This document shows positions 53,688 through 61,850 of a DNA stretch of 64,000 nt, piece by piece. Numbering within the stretch: the stretch's first letter is position 1; every line of letters begins with the position of its first letter. This DNA comes from Firmicutes bacterium HGW-Firmicutes-2 (GTDB lineage: Bacteria; Bacillota; Clostridia; Lachnospirales; Vallitaleaceae). The stretch is taken from positions 55,520 to 119,519 of the forward strand of contig PGZV01000021.1 in the NCBI GenBank assembly GCA_002841495.1, given 5' to 3'. Under the pieces are notes generated by a model. That model searched no databases, was not told the origin of the DNA, and saw nothing but the letters and a program-made list of their open reading frames with translations. A program made the position numbers and the translations under genes.

Positions 53688-54677
53688 ATGTCTGAGAAAT
53701 TTACAGTAGACAAAATAGTAATAGCATCCATAATTTTACTCCTATTGGGGTTGCCTCTGCTTGGCTTTTCACAGTATGTTATGCGAATCGTCATACTCAT
53801 GGGTATCTATACAATTTTAGCCCTTGGGTTGAATATCCTGGTGGGTTATACAGGTTTAGTATCCCTCGGACATGCCGGTTTTTTTGCCATAGGCGCGTAT
53901 GGAACAGCCTACTTTATGATACAGCATTCTGTTGGATTCATTGTGGCACTTACTATTGGAACCTTATTGTCCGGCTTCATGGGGTTTGTCCTAGGACTTC
54001 CAACCATCCGTTTATCAGGTACCTATTTGTCAATCGTGACTTTAGGTTTTGCGATGATTGTACAAGTGGTCATCATGAACTGGGATTCGGTTACAAACGG
54101 AACCTTAGGCATGAGTCAGATACCAAAGCCAAACATCTTGGGTTATGATCTGAACTTGGCCAATCACGGTATCTATTATTTGATGTTGTTCCTTCTAGGA
54201 CTCGTTACTTTAGGTTGTTATACCATCATTCATTCTAAGATCGGTCGAACATTAAGAGCGATTAAGTCAGATGAACTGGCTACGACCATGATGGGCATTC
54301 ATATTGATAGGTATAAGATCTTAGCATTTGTCTTATCAGCAAGTATTACCGGTTTGGCAGGTGGCTTTTATGCAACCTTATCCTCTTATATCGACCACAA
54401 TTCCTTTGGTTTTGATTTATCCATTCTAATCTTATGTATGGTGATCTTAGGCGGCATGGGAACCATTAGGGGCATGTATTTGGGTGCGGCGCTCCTTATA
54501 ATCTTCCCCGAGATTGCAAGACCTTTAATGTCATGGCGTTTTGTCGTTTATGGCTTTGTGCTCATAATTATGATGCACTTTAGACCTCAAGGTGTTTTAG
54601 GTTGGAGATCTAGGAGAAAATATCCTATACCAGGCGAAGTAAAAAAGTCCTATCGAATGGTTGAAGTGGAGGAATAG
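53688..54677 (+). CDS. livM: Liv-type ABC transporter permease LivM
   Basis: This 329-residue permease has about ten helices. Typical LivM stretches are LGLNILVGYTGLVSLGHAGFFAIGAYG, the SGTYLSIVTLGFAMIVQ helix, and GGFYATLSSYIDHNSFGFDLSI before LCMVILGGMGTIRG. It starts two bases after the livH stop. Its C-terminus is hydrophilic and short. It is complete. Confidence 0.92.
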   Translation: MSEKFTVDKIVIASIILLLLGLPLLGFSQYVMRIVILMGIYTILALGLNILVGYTGLVSLGHAGFFAIGAYGTAYFMIQHSVGFIVALTIGTLLSGFMGFVLGLPTIRLSGTYLSIVTLGFAMIVQVVIMNWDSVTNGTLGMSQIPKPNILGYDLNLANHGIYYLMLFLLGLVTLGCYTIIHSKIGRTLRAIKSDELATTMMGIHIDRYKILAFVLSASITGLAGGFYATLSSYIDHNSFGFDLSILILCMVILGGMGTIRGMYLGAALLIIFPEIARPLMSWRFVVYGFVLIIMMHFRPQGVLGWRSRRKYPIPGEVKKSYRMVEVEE

Positions 54678-54680
54678 AAG

Positions 54681-55451
54681 ATGAACTTACTAAGAGCAGA
54701 AAATATAAGTTTAAGCTTTGGCGGTCTGACAGCGGTCAATGATTTTAACTTTTATATAAATGAAGGCCAAGTCGTTAGTATCATCGGTCCAAACGGTGCA
54801 GGCAAAACAACGCTGTTTAATATTCTAACCGGTATATATAAGGTGAATCAAGGCAAAATCTATATGAATGAGGAACCCATTGACGGCTTACATGCCAGAA
54901 AAATCGTCTCAAAAGGTATAGCAAGGACCTTTCAAAACATCCGTCTTTTTTCAGATATGCGTGTGATTGAAAATGTTTTGGTCGGAGCCCATATCAATAC
55001 AGATTATAGCTTTTTTGACGGACTCTTTAGAACAAAACGCTTTTATGAAGTTGAGAACAAAAAGAAACAAGAAGGTGCCAAGCTTTTAGAATCTTTAGGC
55101 TTAGAGGGCCGTCTGTCGGATTACGCAGATAATTTGTCCTATGGAGAACAACGCAAGTTGGAAATAGCACGGGCAATGGCCACAGGTGCCAAACTACTTT
55201 TACTGGATGAACCGGCAGCAGGTATGAATCATCAAGAGTCGGAAGATTTAAGAGTGTTCATATCCAATCTAAAAAATCTTGGCTATACCATATTGCTGAT
55301 CGAACATGATATGCGCGTAGTCATGAACGTCTCTGATTATATTTATGTCATGGATTACGGCAAAAAGATTGCAGAAGGCAGACCACATGAGATTCAGAGT
55401 AATGAAGCCGTCGCCATGGCTTATCTCGGTGATAGTGAGGTGCATCTATGA
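54681..55451 (+). CDS. livG: Liv-type ABC transporter ATPase LivG
   Basis: This 256-residue ATPase has Walker A GPNGAGKTT near residue 36, signature LSYGEQRKLE near 153, Walker B LLLLDEPAAGMN near 173 and the switch His in LLIEHDM. The AAGMN and MAYLGD ends are typical of LivG rather than LivF. It overlaps livF by four bases (ATGA), showing coupled translation. Confidence 0.93.
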   Translation: MNLLRAENISLSFGGLTAVNDFNFYINEGQVVSIIGPNGAGKTTLFNILTGIYKVNQGKIYMNEEPIDGLHARKIVSKGIARTFQNIRLFSDMRVIENVLVGAHINTDYSFFDGLFRTKRFYEVENKKKQEGAKLLESLGLEGRLSDYADNLSYGEQRKLEIARAMATGAKLLLLDEPAAGMNHQESEDLRVFISNLKNLGYTILLIEHDMRVVMNVSDYIYVMDYGKKIAEGRPHEIQSNEAVAMAYLGDSEVHL

Positions 55452-56209
55452 TTCTAGAGGTTAAGGACGTATATACAAGTTACGGTCATATTCATGCTCT
55501 ACGAGGTGTTGATTTGGTCATAAATGAAGGAGAAATCATTAGTTTAATAGGTGCCAATGGTGCAGGAAAAAGTACACTACTGGGTTCCATAGCAGGCATC
55601 CATCCAACCAGAAAAGGTGATATTTTTTATAATGGAGAGAAAATCACCAAGAACCGCCCTCACCAACTTGTAAAAAAAGGTATCAGTATGGTGGTGGAAG
55701 GAAGGGGTATCTTTCCAAGATTAAGCGTTGAAGAAAACATAAGAATAGGTGCCTACATCATTAATAATCGTCAAGTGGTTCATAATACAATGGATAAAAT
55801 ATACACTTTATTTCCGAGACTATCGGAAAGAAAGCATCAACAAGCAGGCACCCTATCAGGTGGCGAGCAACAGATGTTGGCCATTGGTAGAGCCCTTATG
55901 AGTCAGCCCAAGCTGTTACTTCTGGACGAGCCCTCTTTAGGACTAGCACCTAAGTTGGTCAAGATCATCTTCGAAATGATTCAGACCATAAATAAAGAAG
56001 GTATAAGTATATTATTAATAGAGCAAAATGCCAACTTAGCGTTAAGTATTTCAGATCGAACCTATGTACTTGAAAACGGTGAAATTACCTTAAGTGGCGC
56101 TTCAAAGGACTTACGCCATCATGAAGGTATCAAGAAAGCGTATCTAGGAGAAGTCTTAGATAATACATCACAAGAAGTCATTCAATCTTTTCAGGCTTCC
56201 AACCTGTAA
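55448..56209 (+). CDS. livF: Liv-type ABC transporter ATPase LivF
   Basis: This 253-residue ATPase has Walker A GANGAGKST near residue 36, signature LSGGEQQMLA near 137, Walker B LLLLDEPSLGLAP near 157 and the LLIEQNANLAL switch region, a LivF hallmark. With LivG it powers the importer. The last 15 residues are an extra hydrophilic tail. The ATC hydrolase gene follows 23 bases later. Confidence 0.93.
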   Translation: MILEVKDVYTSYGHIHALRGVDLVINEGEIISLIGANGAGKSTLLGSIAGIHPTRKGDIFYNGEKITKNRPHQLVKKGISMVVEGRGIFPRLSVEENIRIGAYIINNRQVVHNTMDKIYTLFPRLSERKHQQAGTLSGGEQQMLAIGRALMSQPKLLLLDEPSLGLAPKLVKIIFEMIQTINKEGISILLIEQNANLALSISDRTYVLENGEITLSGASKDLRHHEGIKKAYLGEVLDNTSQEVIQSFQASNL

Positions 56210-56232
56210 ACATACGATATAGGAGGAAAAAC

Positions 56233-56712
56233 ATGATAAATAATAATAAAAAGGATCAAGGAGAACACATAGAAGGGTTAAGATCTGCCATTGAACACAG
56301 AGCAACTTGGTTTGCCCTCATGGTGGAAGAAGCGAAGAAAAAAGGATTAGATACAGAGTTTGCAAGGAATGCCGTATTTAGATGTGGCTCATTTCATGGC
56401 AATCACAAATTGCCGGATACGGATAATCTGAAGGAATTTGCAGATGCTTTCTTAACAGACGATGTCAAAAAGATATTTGAGATGGAAACAGAGGTGACAG
56501 AGGATCACTTAGAGGTCACCTTCCATTACTGTCCATTGGTAGAAGCGTGGAAAAAATTAGGTATCCCCGAGGAAGACATTGATATATATTGTGACATAGC
56601 CATGGAAGGTGACCGAGGTATTGTCAGCACCTATGATCAATTCGAATTTGAGTTAGGTGATACTATAGCCAAGGGCTGTGACGCTTGTAAATTACATATT
56701 CGAAAAAAGTAA
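56233..56712 (+). CDS. L-2-amino-thiazoline-4-carboxylic acid hydrolase family protein
   Basis: This 159-residue soluble protein resembles the ATC_hydrolase family, which opens the thiazoline ring of ATC on the way to L-cysteine. Conserved-looking parts are FRCGSFHGNH near residue 50, the EVTFHYCPLVEAWKKLG stretch near 95 and the C-terminal AKGCDACKLHI. Many family members in anaerobes are uncharacterised, so the exact reaction is inferred. Being the last gene of an importer operon with a poly-Cys leader supports release of cysteine from an imported compound. AGGAGG precedes the ATG. Confidence 0.75.
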   Translation: MINNNKKDQGEHIEGLRSAIEHRATWFALMVEEAKKKGLDTEFARNAVFRCGSFHGNHKLPDTDNLKEFADAFLTDDVKKIFEMETEVTEDHLEVTFHYCPLVEAWKKLGIPEEDIDIYCDIAMEGDRGIVSTYDQFEFELGDTIAKGCDACKLHIRKK

Positions 56713-56739
56713 GACTTCTATGATTGTCCGAAGTTATTT

Positions 56740-56768
56740 TTGACAAGCGCTTTTGATTGAGCTATATT
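56740..56768 (+). promoter_or_regulatory. Promoter of the Rrf2/PLP-enzyme genes
   Basis: A perfect TTGACA (56740-56745) and a TATATT -10 (56763-56768) are 17 bases apart, about 37 bases before the TTG start at 56805. Confidence 0.6.
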
Positions 56769-56804
56769 ATAGTCATACTAAGCCGATATGTATAGGAGGT
56801 TATT

Positions 56805-57251
56805 TTGAAGATTTCAGCAAAAGGACGGTACGCTATTGTCGCCATGATTGAAATGGCGATCCATTATAAAGACCAACAAACCCTATCACTCGTCACCCTG
56901 TCAGAGCGCCTTGATATTTCCAAGATTTATCTGGAGCAAGTTTTCACATTACTAAAAAAACAGGCACTGGTCAACGCCATAAAAGGTTCTCATGGTGGGT
57001 ATTATTTATCTAAAAAACCGAAAGAGATTACCTTACTGGAAATCATGAAAGCGACAGAAGCAGGTCTTTTTGAAGGAACGAACGAAACAACATCCATAAA
57101 AGCACCTGAGACAGAAGTGGTACTCATACGTCAAGTCTATCAACCTTTAGATGAGGCGATCGAACAATATTTGAGTGGTAAAACCTTAGAAGACCTTCAA
57201 AATGAAGTTGAAAGCTTACGAAGTAAAAACACCAACATGTATTATATTTAG
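56805..57251 (+). CDS. Rrf2-family regulator, CymR-like
   Basis: This 148-residue protein opens with the winged helix typical of Rrf2 proteins (MKISAKGRYAIVAMIEMAIHY; LDISKIYLEQVFTLLKKQALV; IKGSHGGYYLSKKP). It contains no cysteine at all, so it cannot hold an Fe-S cluster as IscR does. It fits CymR, the cysteine-metabolism repressor of Firmicutes, and also ends in a CymR-like MYYI. The gene context (ATC hydrolase upstream, Cys/Met enzymes downstream) agrees. The start is TTG 56805 after AGGAGG. It may act with a CysK partner encoded elsewhere. Confidence 0.85.
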   Translation: MKISAKGRYAIVAMIEMAIHYKDQQTLSLVTLSERLDISKIYLEQVFTLLKKQALVNAIKGSHGGYYLSKKPKEITLLEIMKATEAGLFEGTNETTSIKAPETEVVLIRQVYQPLDEAIEQYLSGKTLEDLQNEVESLRSKNTNMYYI

Positions 57252-57272
57252 TTAAGAAAAGGGGTTGCTGCA

Positions 57273-58433
57273 ATGAATAAAAAAGCATTCAACACACAAT
57301 GTATTCATGGTGATGAGAGAAAATATGACACAACAGGGGCTGTCAGTGTGCCCATATATCAGTCGGCCACATTTGCCCATCCAAGTGTTGGAGAAAGTAC
57401 TGGGTTTGACTATTCAAGATTACAGAATCCAACAAGAGAGCATTTGGAGAACACCATCGCTCAGTTAGAAGCCGGTCATAAAGCACTGGCTTTTTCTACA
57501 GGCATGGCTGCAGTCACGACGCTTATGACGCTTTTTGAACCTGGAGATCATATTATTGCTTCAGATGATTTATATGGTGGTTCTCATCGACTGTTTCATC
57601 ATATCAGTATGAAATATGGCATACGATTTAGTTTTTCATCCATGACGGATCCTAAGGAAGTAGAAGCACTTATTGAAAAAGAGACGAAAGGCATATTTAT
57701 TGAGAGTCCTACCAATCCCATGATGCAAGTCACAGACCTTAGACAAATATCTCAGCTTGGTAAAGCCCATAACCTTTTGGTCATGGTCGACAATACTTTT
57801 CTAACACCCTATTATCAGAGACCATTGGAGCTTGGAGCAGATGTGGTTATACACAGTGGCACCAAATATCTAGGTGGCCACAATGATACACTAGCAGGTT
57901 TACTGGTGGTTAAGGAAGAAGCTCTGCATGAAAAATTAAGCTTTTACTCCAAAACCATAGGGGCCTGTTTGGCCCCATTTGACAGTTGGCTGATTATCAG
58001 AGGCATAAAAACCTTACCCGTAAGAATGGATTATCAACAAAGGTCAGCCATTGTTCTCGCCAATTGGTTAAGAGAACAGAAACAGATTAAAAAAGTCTAT
58101 TACATTGGCCTTGAAGACCATCCCGGATATGCCATATCAAAAAGTCAAGCCAGTGGATTTGGCGGGATGATTTCCTTTGAAGTCGCATCGGAAAGTCTCG
58201 CAAGGCAAATTCTGGAAAAAGTTCAAGTGATCCAGTATGCTGAAAGCCTTGGCGGTGTGGAGACTTTAATGACTTATCCCATGCTGCAAACCCATGGCGA
58301 TATTCCAAAGCCTGAGAGAGAAGCCAAAGGCATTAATGAAAGGCTATTAAGGTTATCTGTAGGCTTAGAGTCAGTTGAAGATTTATTAGAAGATTTAAAG
58401 CAGGCAATGGAGGTTGGTTCAAGTGATATATAA
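57273..58433 (+). CDS. Trans-sulfuration PLP enzyme (cystathionine gamma-synthase/lyase family)
   Basis: This 386-residue Cys/Met-metabolism PLP enzyme has FNTQCIHGDE at the start, the YSRLQNPTREHLE substrate loop, ALAFSTGMAAVTTLM, the cofactor Asp in VMVDNTFLTPYYQRP and the PLP Lys in HSGTKYLGGHNDT near residue 205. The late motif LGGVETLMTYPMLQTH is also typical. Motifs do not separate gamma-synthase, gamma-lyase and beta-lyase by eye. With the MalY/PatB-type gene overlapping its end and a CymR-like regulator before it, a role in cysteine/methionine conversion is firm. Confidence 0.9.
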   Translation: MNKKAFNTQCIHGDERKYDTTGAVSVPIYQSATFAHPSVGESTGFDYSRLQNPTREHLENTIAQLEAGHKALAFSTGMAAVTTLMTLFEPGDHIIASDDLYGGSHRLFHHISMKYGIRFSFSSMTDPKEVEALIEKETKGIFIESPTNPMMQVTDLRQISQLGKAHNLLVMVDNTFLTPYYQRPLELGADVVIHSGTKYLGGHNDTLAGLLVVKEEALHEKLSFYSKTIGACLAPFDSWLIIRGIKTLPVRMDYQQRSAIVLANWLREQKQIKKVYYIGLEDHPGYAISKSQASGFGGMISFEVASESLARQILEKVQVIQYAESLGGVETLMTYPMLQTHGDIPKPEREAKGINERLLRLSVGLESVEDLLEDLKQAMEVGSSDI

Positions 58434-59607
58434 CTTTGATGAGATTATAGACAGAAGTAACACAGATTCTCTTAAGTACGACTTTGCAGAAAAAAGAGGC
58501 ATGCCTGAAGATTTGTTACCGATGTGGGTTGCAGATATGGACTTTAGGACACCCGAATCGGTTATGGAAGCTATGGGTAGTACGGTTGAGCATGGTATTT
58601 TTGGGTATTCAGAAAGCCGAGAAGACTATTACCTAGTTTTGGAAAAATGGTTTCTAACACAGTTTAATTGGCAAATCAAACCCAAGTGGCTGGTTAAGAC
58701 GCCCGGCGTGGTCTATGCAATCAGTCAAGCCATTCGAGCTTTTACAGAAGAAGGGGATGGTGTGCTGATTCAAGAACCGGTGTATTATCCTTTTAGGCAG
58801 ACCATTGCTATCAACAATCGTAAGGTTGTCGTGAATCAATTGGCTTATAACCAAGGGAGGTATGGCATCGATTATGAAGATTTTGAGGCATGCATCCTAA
58901 GAGGTCGGGTCAAGCTCTTTATACTATGTAGTCCGCATAATCCTGTTGGACGTGTATGGACCAAAGAAGAGCTCGTAAGAATGGGGGACATCTGTATAAA
59001 ACATGGAGTCATCATCATCGCCGATGAGATACACAGTGATTTTACTTTTAGCGGCATGACCCATTATGTTTTTGCAGATCTCAAGTCTGAATATCTGGAA
59101 CAAACCATAACCTGTACAGCACCATCTAAAACCTTTAATTTGGCTGGTTTACAGATTTCTAATATCTTCATTGCCAACCAGAATTACAAAAAACGTTTTA
59201 AAGAGGAAATGGCAAAAGGCGGTTATTCTCAACTGAATATTATGGGTATCATAGCCTGTAAAGCAGCCTATCAATATGGTCAGGAATGGTTGCGTCAGTT
59301 AAAAGTCTATTTAGAGGATAATCTGGAATTTGTGAGAAATTTTGTTGACACTGAATTAGAAGGCGTTAAGTTAGTAGAACCTGAAGGGACCTATTTGCTT
59401 TGGTTGGATTTTTCAGGATATCTTCATACACACAACCTTTCCGATCAAGAGCTGAACAGGCTTATTGTTCACGAAGGCAAGCTATGGCTGGATGATGGTA
59501 ACATGTTTGGCTTAGGTGGACAAGGCTTTCAGAGAATCAACATGGCATGTCCAAGAGCCGTATTAAGTAAAGGCATGGAACAACTGGCAGAGGCTTTAAA
59601 AAGTTAG
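58423..59607 (+). CDS. MalY/PatB-family cystathionine beta-lyase (aminotransferase fold)
   Basis: This 394-residue fold-type I PLP enzyme has the family start YNFDEIIDRSNTDSLKYD, LPMWVADMDF, the CSPHNPVGRVW motif, IIADEIHSDF and the PLP Lys in APSKTFNLAGLQ near residue 240. Members split cystathionine, or cysteine, to homocysteine or pyruvate plus sulfide. GTG 58423 is preferred, nine bases after GGAGG; the gene overlaps the end of the previous one by 11 bases, so the two are co-expressed. Confidence 0.9.
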   Translation: MIYNFDEIIDRSNTDSLKYDFAEKRGMPEDLLPMWVADMDFRTPESVMEAMGSTVEHGIFGYSESREDYYLVLEKWFLTQFNWQIKPKWLVKTPGVVYAISQAIRAFTEEGDGVLIQEPVYYPFRQTIAINNRKVVVNQLAYNQGRYGIDYEDFEACILRGRVKLFILCSPHNPVGRVWTKEELVRMGDICIKHGVIIIADEIHSDFTFSGMTHYVFADLKSEYLEQTITCTAPSKTFNLAGLQISNIFIANQNYKKRFKEEMAKGGYSQLNIMGIIACKAAYQYGQEWLRQLKVYLEDNLEFVRNFVDTELEGVKLVEPEGTYLLWLDFSGYLHTHNLSDQELNRLIVHEGKLWLDDGNMFGLGGQGFQRINMACPRAVLSKGMEQLAEALKS

Positions 59608-59640
59608 GATCAGAGAATAATAAGTTTAAAACAGGCAAAC

Positions 59641-59678
59641 AAAAAGCTAACCGTTGCGTTTATAACGATTAGCTTTTT
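59641..59678. terminator. Bidirectional terminator
   Basis: AAAAAGCTAA plus CGTT pairs with AACG plus TTAGCTTTTT, with one unpaired base on each side. It sits between the converging beta-lyase and diguanylate cyclase genes. Confidence 0.8.
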
Positions 59679-60753
59679 ATATCTTATATTCCGGATCATC
59701 ATATCTTCTATTCATATGTAGAATTTTGTTTTTACCGGATTTCTTTGCTTTATAGAGTGCCACGTCCACATCCCTTAGATGTTCATCAAGAGAGTCGTGT
59801 TCAAAAACACCATAACCACCACTTAGTGTGGCACCGGTTTCTTTGACGACCTCCAAGAGGTTGAACTGGCTGACGAAATGTTCAAGCTTTTGTTTCACTG
59901 TTTCCAGATCAAGGTGGAGCATGATGATGAACTCATCCCCACCGTATCTGGCAATATGACCGTCTTCTTTAAAATGGATTTTGAGCAAATCACCGATTTC
60001 ACGAAGGAGCCTGTCGCCCATCTGATGACCATAGAGATCGTTTACATTTTTAAAGTTATCTAAGTCCACCATCAGAGAAATAAAATGCTGATCGGTTTCA
60101 ATCGAATGACGGTACTTTTCAAAAATATAAGCACGGTTGTTAACTTGGGTTAATTCATCTTGATAAGCCATGCTCTCTAGCTTAGCATTTAGCGTATTTA
60201 GCAATATATTTTTCTCATAGAAGACGTTGGAGAATTGACGCAGCATGAGAAATACAACCAATAGGCTCATAGGCACTTGAATAATGCGATCATAGAAAGC
60301 TAGGTCCGGTGGATGTGCATGAAGAAAATCAGGATAAAGGTACTCAATGGTAATAAAACCGCACATCATCGTTACCAATAAGAAGATAAAGAACAACCTC
60401 TGCCAACCGCCAAATAAAAAGCTTACAGCAACAGAACATAGAAAAACATAAGCAATGACATTGTTGCTATGAGCACCGGAATTATACCAGCCAAGAGGTA
60501 ATAAGAAAACAATAATAAATAAAATACAAGCGAAACGAACCCATAAATATCGATTCTTGTATTTATTAACCAACCATGTGACAAAAAGCATCACACCCCA
60601 TTTATAATTAGCATCAAAAGGATACTGAATCACCAGATTCAAGATGATATTGGTCACTGAAACAATCAGAATGATGACAAGAATCTGACTAAACAGCTGA
60701 TCTTGTATCGAGCGCTCTGTAGACTTAAGGTTCAGCAACTCACTAATATTCAT
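59677..60753 (-). CDS. Membrane diguanylate cyclase (GGDEF)
   Basis: This 358-residue protein has six predicted helices at about 25-190 and a cytoplasmic GGDEF domain at about 205-355. It has LTQVNNRAYIFEKYR, the metal Asp in MVDLDNFKNVNDLYGH and an intact RYGGDEFIIML. No RxxD inhibition site stands five residues before GGDEF, so product feedback is probably absent. It should make cyclic-di-GMP. The membrane part lacks a named sensor motif. Confidence 0.9.
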   Translation of the reverse strand: MNISELLNLKSTERSIQDQLFSQILVIILIVSVTNIILNLVIQYPFDANYKWGVMLFVTWLVNKYKNRYLWVRFACILFIIVFLLPLGWYNSGAHSNNVIAYVFLCSVAVSFLFGGWQRLFFIFLLVTMMCGFITIEYLYPDFLHAHPPDLAFYDRIIQVPMSLLVVFLMLRQFSNVFYEKNILLNTLNAKLESMAYQDELTQVNNRAYIFEKYRHSIETDQHFISLMVDLDNFKNVNDLYGHQMGDRLLREIGDLLKIHFKEDGHIARYGGDEFIIMLHLDLETVKQKLEHFVSQFNLLEVVKETGATLSGGYGVFEHDSLDEHLRDVDVALYKAKKSGKNKILHMNRRYDDPEYKI

Positions 60754-61022
60754 AGTTTTACCTCATTTAATCAAGTGTTTCTGCGCATCCAAATCTTCTT
60801 TAGTAAGAGAAAAATCTGCACATCCATACAATCTTTTTCATATATAACCAATATTACTATCTTGCAGGAAATTTGTCAACGTGACAGATAATGTCCCAGC
60901 TTTCATTTCATTATAAATCTGTTATAATAATAGAACAAAGTATAAGGCAATAGAACAAAGATTTTGACAATAGTGTCGAGCATCTACTAATAAAACCACC
61001 CATACTTGGACAGGAGCATACG

Positions 61023-61706
61023 ATGAAATATGATTTAATCCTAATGGATATTGACGATACATTAATTGATTTTGAAGGAAGCGAACATGCTGCCTTAATG
61101 CAAGCCATGAAAAACAATAATATTGACTTTACAGAACACCACTTTGAAGTCTATAAGTTGATCAATAGAGAACTTTGGCAGCTATTTGAAAAAGGCATTT
61201 ATAAGAAAAATGAGATTTTAATACTGCGCTTTGATTTATTATTTGCACAACTGGGCATTTCCGGTGATGCGGCTCAGGTGAACCATGACTATCTGGTGGC
61301 CATGGGGGATCATGTAACTTTAGAGCCTGGGGCTGAAGCATTACTTGATAATATATATGGTAAGGTAAGGCTAGCCATCGTTACCAATGGCACCAAATTG
61401 GCTCAGGACATTAAGCTTGTGCGTTCAGGACTAGTCAAATATTTTGAAGCCATCTTTATCTCAGATGTTGTAGGTGCCCATAAGCCAAATGAAGCTTTTT
61501 TTAAGGCAGTAGAGGATCAAATCGGGCCCTTTAACAAGGCGCGCACCTTAATTCTTGGTGATGGATTGTATTCAGATATATTAGGTGGTATGCGCTATGG
61601 ATTGTCAACTTGCTGGTATAATAAAAACAACATCGATTTGCCGGATGACATACAACCGGATTATACGATCTATAACCTTCATGAGCTACTAACCCTAATA
61701 GAATAA
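61023..61706 (+). CDS. HAD-family 5'-nucleotidase, YjjG-like
   Basis: This 227-residue HAD hydrolase has the nucleophile motif LMDIDDTLIDF, motif II AIVTNGT, the Lys region VVGAHKPNEAFF and the metal motif LILGDGLYSDILGG. This pattern and length match the YjjG noncanonical pyrimidine nucleotidases, which clean damaged nucleoside monophosphates. GGACAGGAGC precedes the ATG. It is a single gene converging on the chemoreceptor. Confidence 0.85.
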   Translation: MKYDLILMDIDDTLIDFEGSEHAALMQAMKNNNIDFTEHHFEVYKLINRELWQLFEKGIYKKNEILILRFDLLFAQLGISGDAAQVNHDYLVAMGDHVTLEPGAEALLDNIYGKVRLAIVTNGTKLAQDIKLVRSGLVKYFEAIFISDVVGAHKPNEAFFKAVEDQIGPFNKARTLILGDGLYSDILGGMRYGLSTCWYNKNNIDLPDDIQPDYTIYNLHELLTLIE

Positions 61707-61744
61707 GTTATAGAATAAATGACAATTTAGTCATAGAATGATAG

Positions 61745-61845
61745 AAAGACGCCCTAGACTATATTAAGAAAAACCGACCTCCAACTGTTAGATTTTAGGT
61801 CTAACTGTTGAGGGTCAGTTCATAATCAAGAGGGACGTCTTTTTT
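61745..61845. terminator. Long two-part terminator between converging genes
   Basis: An outer stem AGACGCCCT with AGGG-CGTCT (one unpaired base) and a final T run encloses a separate 41-base hairpin (61776-61816) with three perfect blocks and symmetrical mismatches. Both strands end in runs suitable for termination. Confidence 0.65.
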
Positions 61846-61850
61846 CGTGC

